Shown piece by piece: positions 61,979 through 64,000 of a DNA stretch of 64,000 nt (positions within the stretch are counted from its first letter, which is position 1; every line of letters starts with the position of its first letter). This stretch comes from Candidatus Saccharimonadota bacterium. GTDB lineage: Bacteria; Patescibacteriota; Saccharimonadia; Saccharimonadales; Saccharimonadaceae. The stretch lies in the NCBI GenBank assembly GCA_905365145.1, contig CAJPIO010000001.1, positions 186,001 through 250,000 of the forward strand, given 5' to 3'. A program made the position numbers and the translations under genes. The notes under the pieces are model-generated. The model saw only the letters and a program-made list of their open reading frames with translations, was not told the DNA's origin and did no database searches.

Positions 61979-62635
61979 ATGATTCGATTTTATTTACAAA
62001 AACTAGTTCGCGATAAAGTCGTGAAAAAATGTCTGGACGACGAGGAGGTTTTACATACGGAGTACCGCATATTAGACAAACAAGAGTTTCGCCGCGAGTT
62101 GCTCCGCAAAGTTCACGAGGAGGCAGACGAAATTCCGCTGGACGATAATCAGCGCGACGAATCGCTCAAAGAGTTGGCTGATTTACAGGAAGTTTTTGAC
62201 GCGCTGCGCCAAGATTTTGGCTTTTCTATAGAGCAAGTTCAAGAGGAAATGGCGCGTAAAAAGCAAGATAAGGGCGGCTTTGACAAACGACATTACATTA
62301 AATATCATGATTTGGCTGATGATAGTAAATGGGTGAATATCTTCCGCGCTCAGCCAGAGAAGTACCGCGAAGAAGCTGCGGATAGCAAAGAACGGAGCCG
62401 TTACGCGAAAATCAGCAAGGGCACGTACAAGCATAGCAAGTCAAGCAAGCTATACGAAGTGATTGGCCTCGCCTTAGAAACTGAGACGGAAGAACTCCTG
62501 GTGATTTACCGGCCTCTCTATGAGAATGAATATGAATTATTCGCCCGTCCTGCCAGTATGTTTACGGAAACAATAGTACTGGACGGGAAATCTGTGCCAC
62601 GATTTCAGAAAATAAACTCTGAAATTAAGATGTAA
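61979..62635 (+). CDS. MazG-like domain fused to DUF1653
   Basis: 218 residues. N-terminal about 100 residues follow the phosphoribosyl-ATP pyrophosphohydrolase/MazG-like pattern: LVRDKVVKK, ELLRKVHEEADEI and LKELADLQEVFDAL, with the acidic metal-binding EExxE/ExxD spacing. C-terminal about 65 residues are DUF1653 (GTYKHSKSSKLYEVIG, ELLVIYRPLYENEYELFARPASMF). Likely nucleotide-pool cleansing. It ends 5 nt before the ITPase-like gene. Confidence 0.82.
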   Translation: MIRFYLQKLVRDKVVKKCLDDEEVLHTEYRILDKQEFRRELLRKVHEEADEIPLDDNQRDESLKELADLQEVFDALRQDFGFSIEQVQEEMARKKQDKGGFDKRHYIKYHDLADDSKWVNIFRAQPEKYREEAADSKERSRYAKISKGTYKHSKSSKLYEVIGLALETETEELLVIYRPLYENEYELFARPASMFTETIVLDGKSVPRFQKINSEIKM

Positions 62636-62640
62636 GTGTG

Positions 62641-63213
62641 ATGAAAACAATCACTTTTATCACCGGCAATCCGTATAAACTTGAAGAAGCCAAGTCGGTT
62701 CTGAAAGGCTATGGGATTTTTGTCGAGCCGCTACAAATTAACATTGATGAAATCCAGCATCATGATCCGCTGAAAATTACCGAAGCGAAAGTTAAGTCGG
62801 CGCATGAAAAAGCGGGCCGGCCGGTTGTTGTTAATGATAGCAGCTGGGAAATTCCAGCACTCGGCGGCTTTCCGGGCGGTTATATGAAAGATATCGCTAA
62901 TTGGTTTACGGCTGAAGATTTTTTGGCTTTGATGAAAGATAAAAATGATCGGAGAATTATATTGCATGACGTCGTGACGTATTTTGATGGCGAGCAACTA
63001 AAGTTGTTTATATATGATCAAACTGGCGTGTTTATAAACGAGCCGCGCGGCGAAGGAACATCAATGAATCAGGTTGTGTCGATGGAGGATAGCGGCGGAT
63101 TAACAATTGCTGAAGAGTTTGCGCTCCGTCATGACGGCGCGGAGATTAACCCTGCTCATTTTCAGCATTGGCAGAAATTTGGCGAATGGTTTACTGCTCG
63201 CGACAACGATTAG
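62641..63213 (+). CDS. Ham1/RdgB-like non-canonical purine NTP pyrophosphatase
   Basis: 190 residues. ITFITGNPYKLEEAKSVL is the family start (TGNxxK), then VVNDSSWEIPALGGFPGGYMKD and GEGTSMNQVV. Family members hydrolyse ITP, dITP and XTP to monophosphates. The catalytic D-S motif is present as NDSS. ATG 62641 follows the MazG-like gene closely, so the two form a nucleotide-sanitation pair. Confidence 0.85.
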   Translation: MKTITFITGNPYKLEEAKSVLKGYGIFVEPLQINIDEIQHHDPLKITEAKVKSAHEKAGRPVVVNDSSWEIPALGGFPGGYMKDIANWFTAEDFLALMKDKNDRRIILHDVVTYFDGEQLKLFIYDQTGVFINEPRGEGTSMNQVVSMEDSGGLTIAEEFALRHDGAEINPAHFQHWQKFGEWFTARDND

Positions 63214-63240
63214 CCGCCATAATGGTGTATAATTCATCGT

Positions 63241-63936
63241 ATGAATAAGTTTAAGAAGCTGAAACTTTACTGCTTTTCGCCGCCAGTGATGCTGGCAACG
63301 CTAGCGATTGAGCTTGTTTTGGCGCTATATACGTTTTGGCGCTATAAGCTAAACGCTGTGACAAGGATTGCTATGGCGCTGCTCATCTGTTTGGCGCTGT
63401 TTCAGTGGGCTGAGTATAATGTTTGCGAAGGTACGATTTTTCTTGATAGCCTAGGCTGGGCGAAGCTTGGTTATGTGGCGATTACTATGCTGCCGCCTCT
63501 GGGTATTCATCTGATTTATCAACTTTCTGGCGACAAAAGGCGCTGGATTCCGGTTCTAGGTTATATTTTGGCAGCACTATTCGTCGGTTATTTCTTATTG
63601 GAAGCTGACGGCGTAAAAGCTGGCGCCTGCTTAGGTAATTACGTAATCTTTGAGAATCGCGATGAATTTTATCCGATTTACGCGGGATACTATTATGGTT
63701 TGCTGATTATTGCTATTATATACGCTTACGCCCAAAGTAAAGCTGCGGTAAAAAATATTCGCCAATCTCTGTACTCGCTAATGATTGGCTATGTCTTGTT
63801 TATGGTGCCGACAACGTTTGTCAATATCGTAGATCCGTCGACAATTTCCGGCATTCCGTCGATTATGTGCGGTTTCGCAGTGCTGTTAGCGGCAACTTTA
63901 GCGGGCAAGGTCTTGCCAGAATACTTTGATAAATAA
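63241..63936 (+). CDS. Seven-helix membrane protein, unknown
   Basis: 231 residues with about seven predicted helices. The layout resembles the N-terminal sensor of some histidine kinases (QWAEYNVCEGTIFLDSLGWAKLGY, then LLPPLGIHLIYQ-like), but no kinase domain follows. TATAAT lies 7 nt before ATG 63241, so leaderless. Function unknown. Confidence 0.7.
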   Translation: MNKFKKLKLYCFSPPVMLATLAIELVLALYTFWRYKLNAVTRIAMALLICLALFQWAEYNVCEGTIFLDSLGWAKLGYVAITMLPPLGIHLIYQLSGDKRRWIPVLGYILAALFVGYFLLEADGVKAGACLGNYVIFENRDEFYPIYAGYYYGLLIIAIIYAYAQSKAAVKNIRQSLYSLMIGYVLFMVPTTFVNIVDPSTISGIPSIMCGFAVLLAATLAGKVLPEYFDK

Positions 63937-63972
63937 GACTACGTGATATTGACGAGTTGTAGCTAGACGTGC

Positions 63973-63978
63973 TATAAT
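63973..63978 (+). promoter_or_regulatory. -10 box of a gene beyond the window
   Basis: GCTATAATAG near the end; the downstream gene is outside. Confidence 0.4.
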
Positions 63979-64000
63979 AGTAGATGTAATTCTATTACGC

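Overview
The window looks like chromosomal DNA from a Patescibacteria/CPR organism, most probably Candidatus Saccharibacteria (TM7). This rests on gene content and compact layout, because no rRNA gene is present to settle it. TAA, TAG and TGA all end genes, so the code is standard. Many housekeeping genes have a -10 box only about 6 nt before the ATG, so leaderless mRNAs seem common. The translation-apparatus genes instead carry long structured leaders and Shine-Dalgarno sites.

Layout. 1-4 kb: 3' part of dnaE, a small cassette (A) and a SPOUT RNA methylase. 4-10 kb: a PilB/GspE ATPase, cassette B, malic enzyme, three small envelope-protein ORFs (two probably one frameshifted gene) and rplS. 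10-18 kb: cassette C, an rnhB-yraN fusion, cassette D, aminopeptidase N, a secreted HNH nuclease, yhhQ, tgt and a queA remnant. 18-30 kb: nusA, clpC (CIRCE-controlled), a HELLH membrane protein, radA, a PIN/TRAM protein, a class A penicillin-binding protein, tyrS and a HAD phosphatase. 30-34.8 kb: cassettes E and F, recG, a helical protein and rsmD. 34.8-38.7 kb: an AT-rich accessory island ending at tRNA-Leu(UAG). 38.9-45.2 kb: an FAD oxidase, a coiled-coil protein, tRNA-Leu(CAG), a degenerate HisRS-like protein, tig and clpP (second CIRCE). 45.4-61 kb: rpoB-rpoC, an anchored protein, cassette G, rpsL-rpsG, fusA, a membrane protein, tuf and rpsJ. 61-64 kb: small membrane and coiled-coil proteins, a MazG-like/DUF1653 fusion, an ITPase-like enzyme and a membrane protein.

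The most unusual content is a dispersed set of seven single-gene transcription units, called cassettes A-G here: A 2821-3427, B 5781-6741, C 9989-10425, D 11599-12132, E 30113-30502, F 30579-31151 and G 54069-54818. Each has its own promoter; five use TTGAC(A/T)-17 bp-TAT(A/T)(A/T)(T/A) with the transcript starting near AGCUUU. Most have an elaborate 5' leader, often with the ribosome binding site in a hairpin. The ORFs are short and unrelated, frequently begin with a membrane segment, and are packed with perfect 6-11 bp hairpins. The 3' ends are strongly structured. A, D and F share one leader and terminator design; E and G share a second design in which leader and trailer are complementary. 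G is followed by what reads as a complete type III hammerhead ribozyme (54765-54819), whose stem III competes with the G trailer hairpin. I know of no described family with this architecture; it is the main candidate for a new system here.
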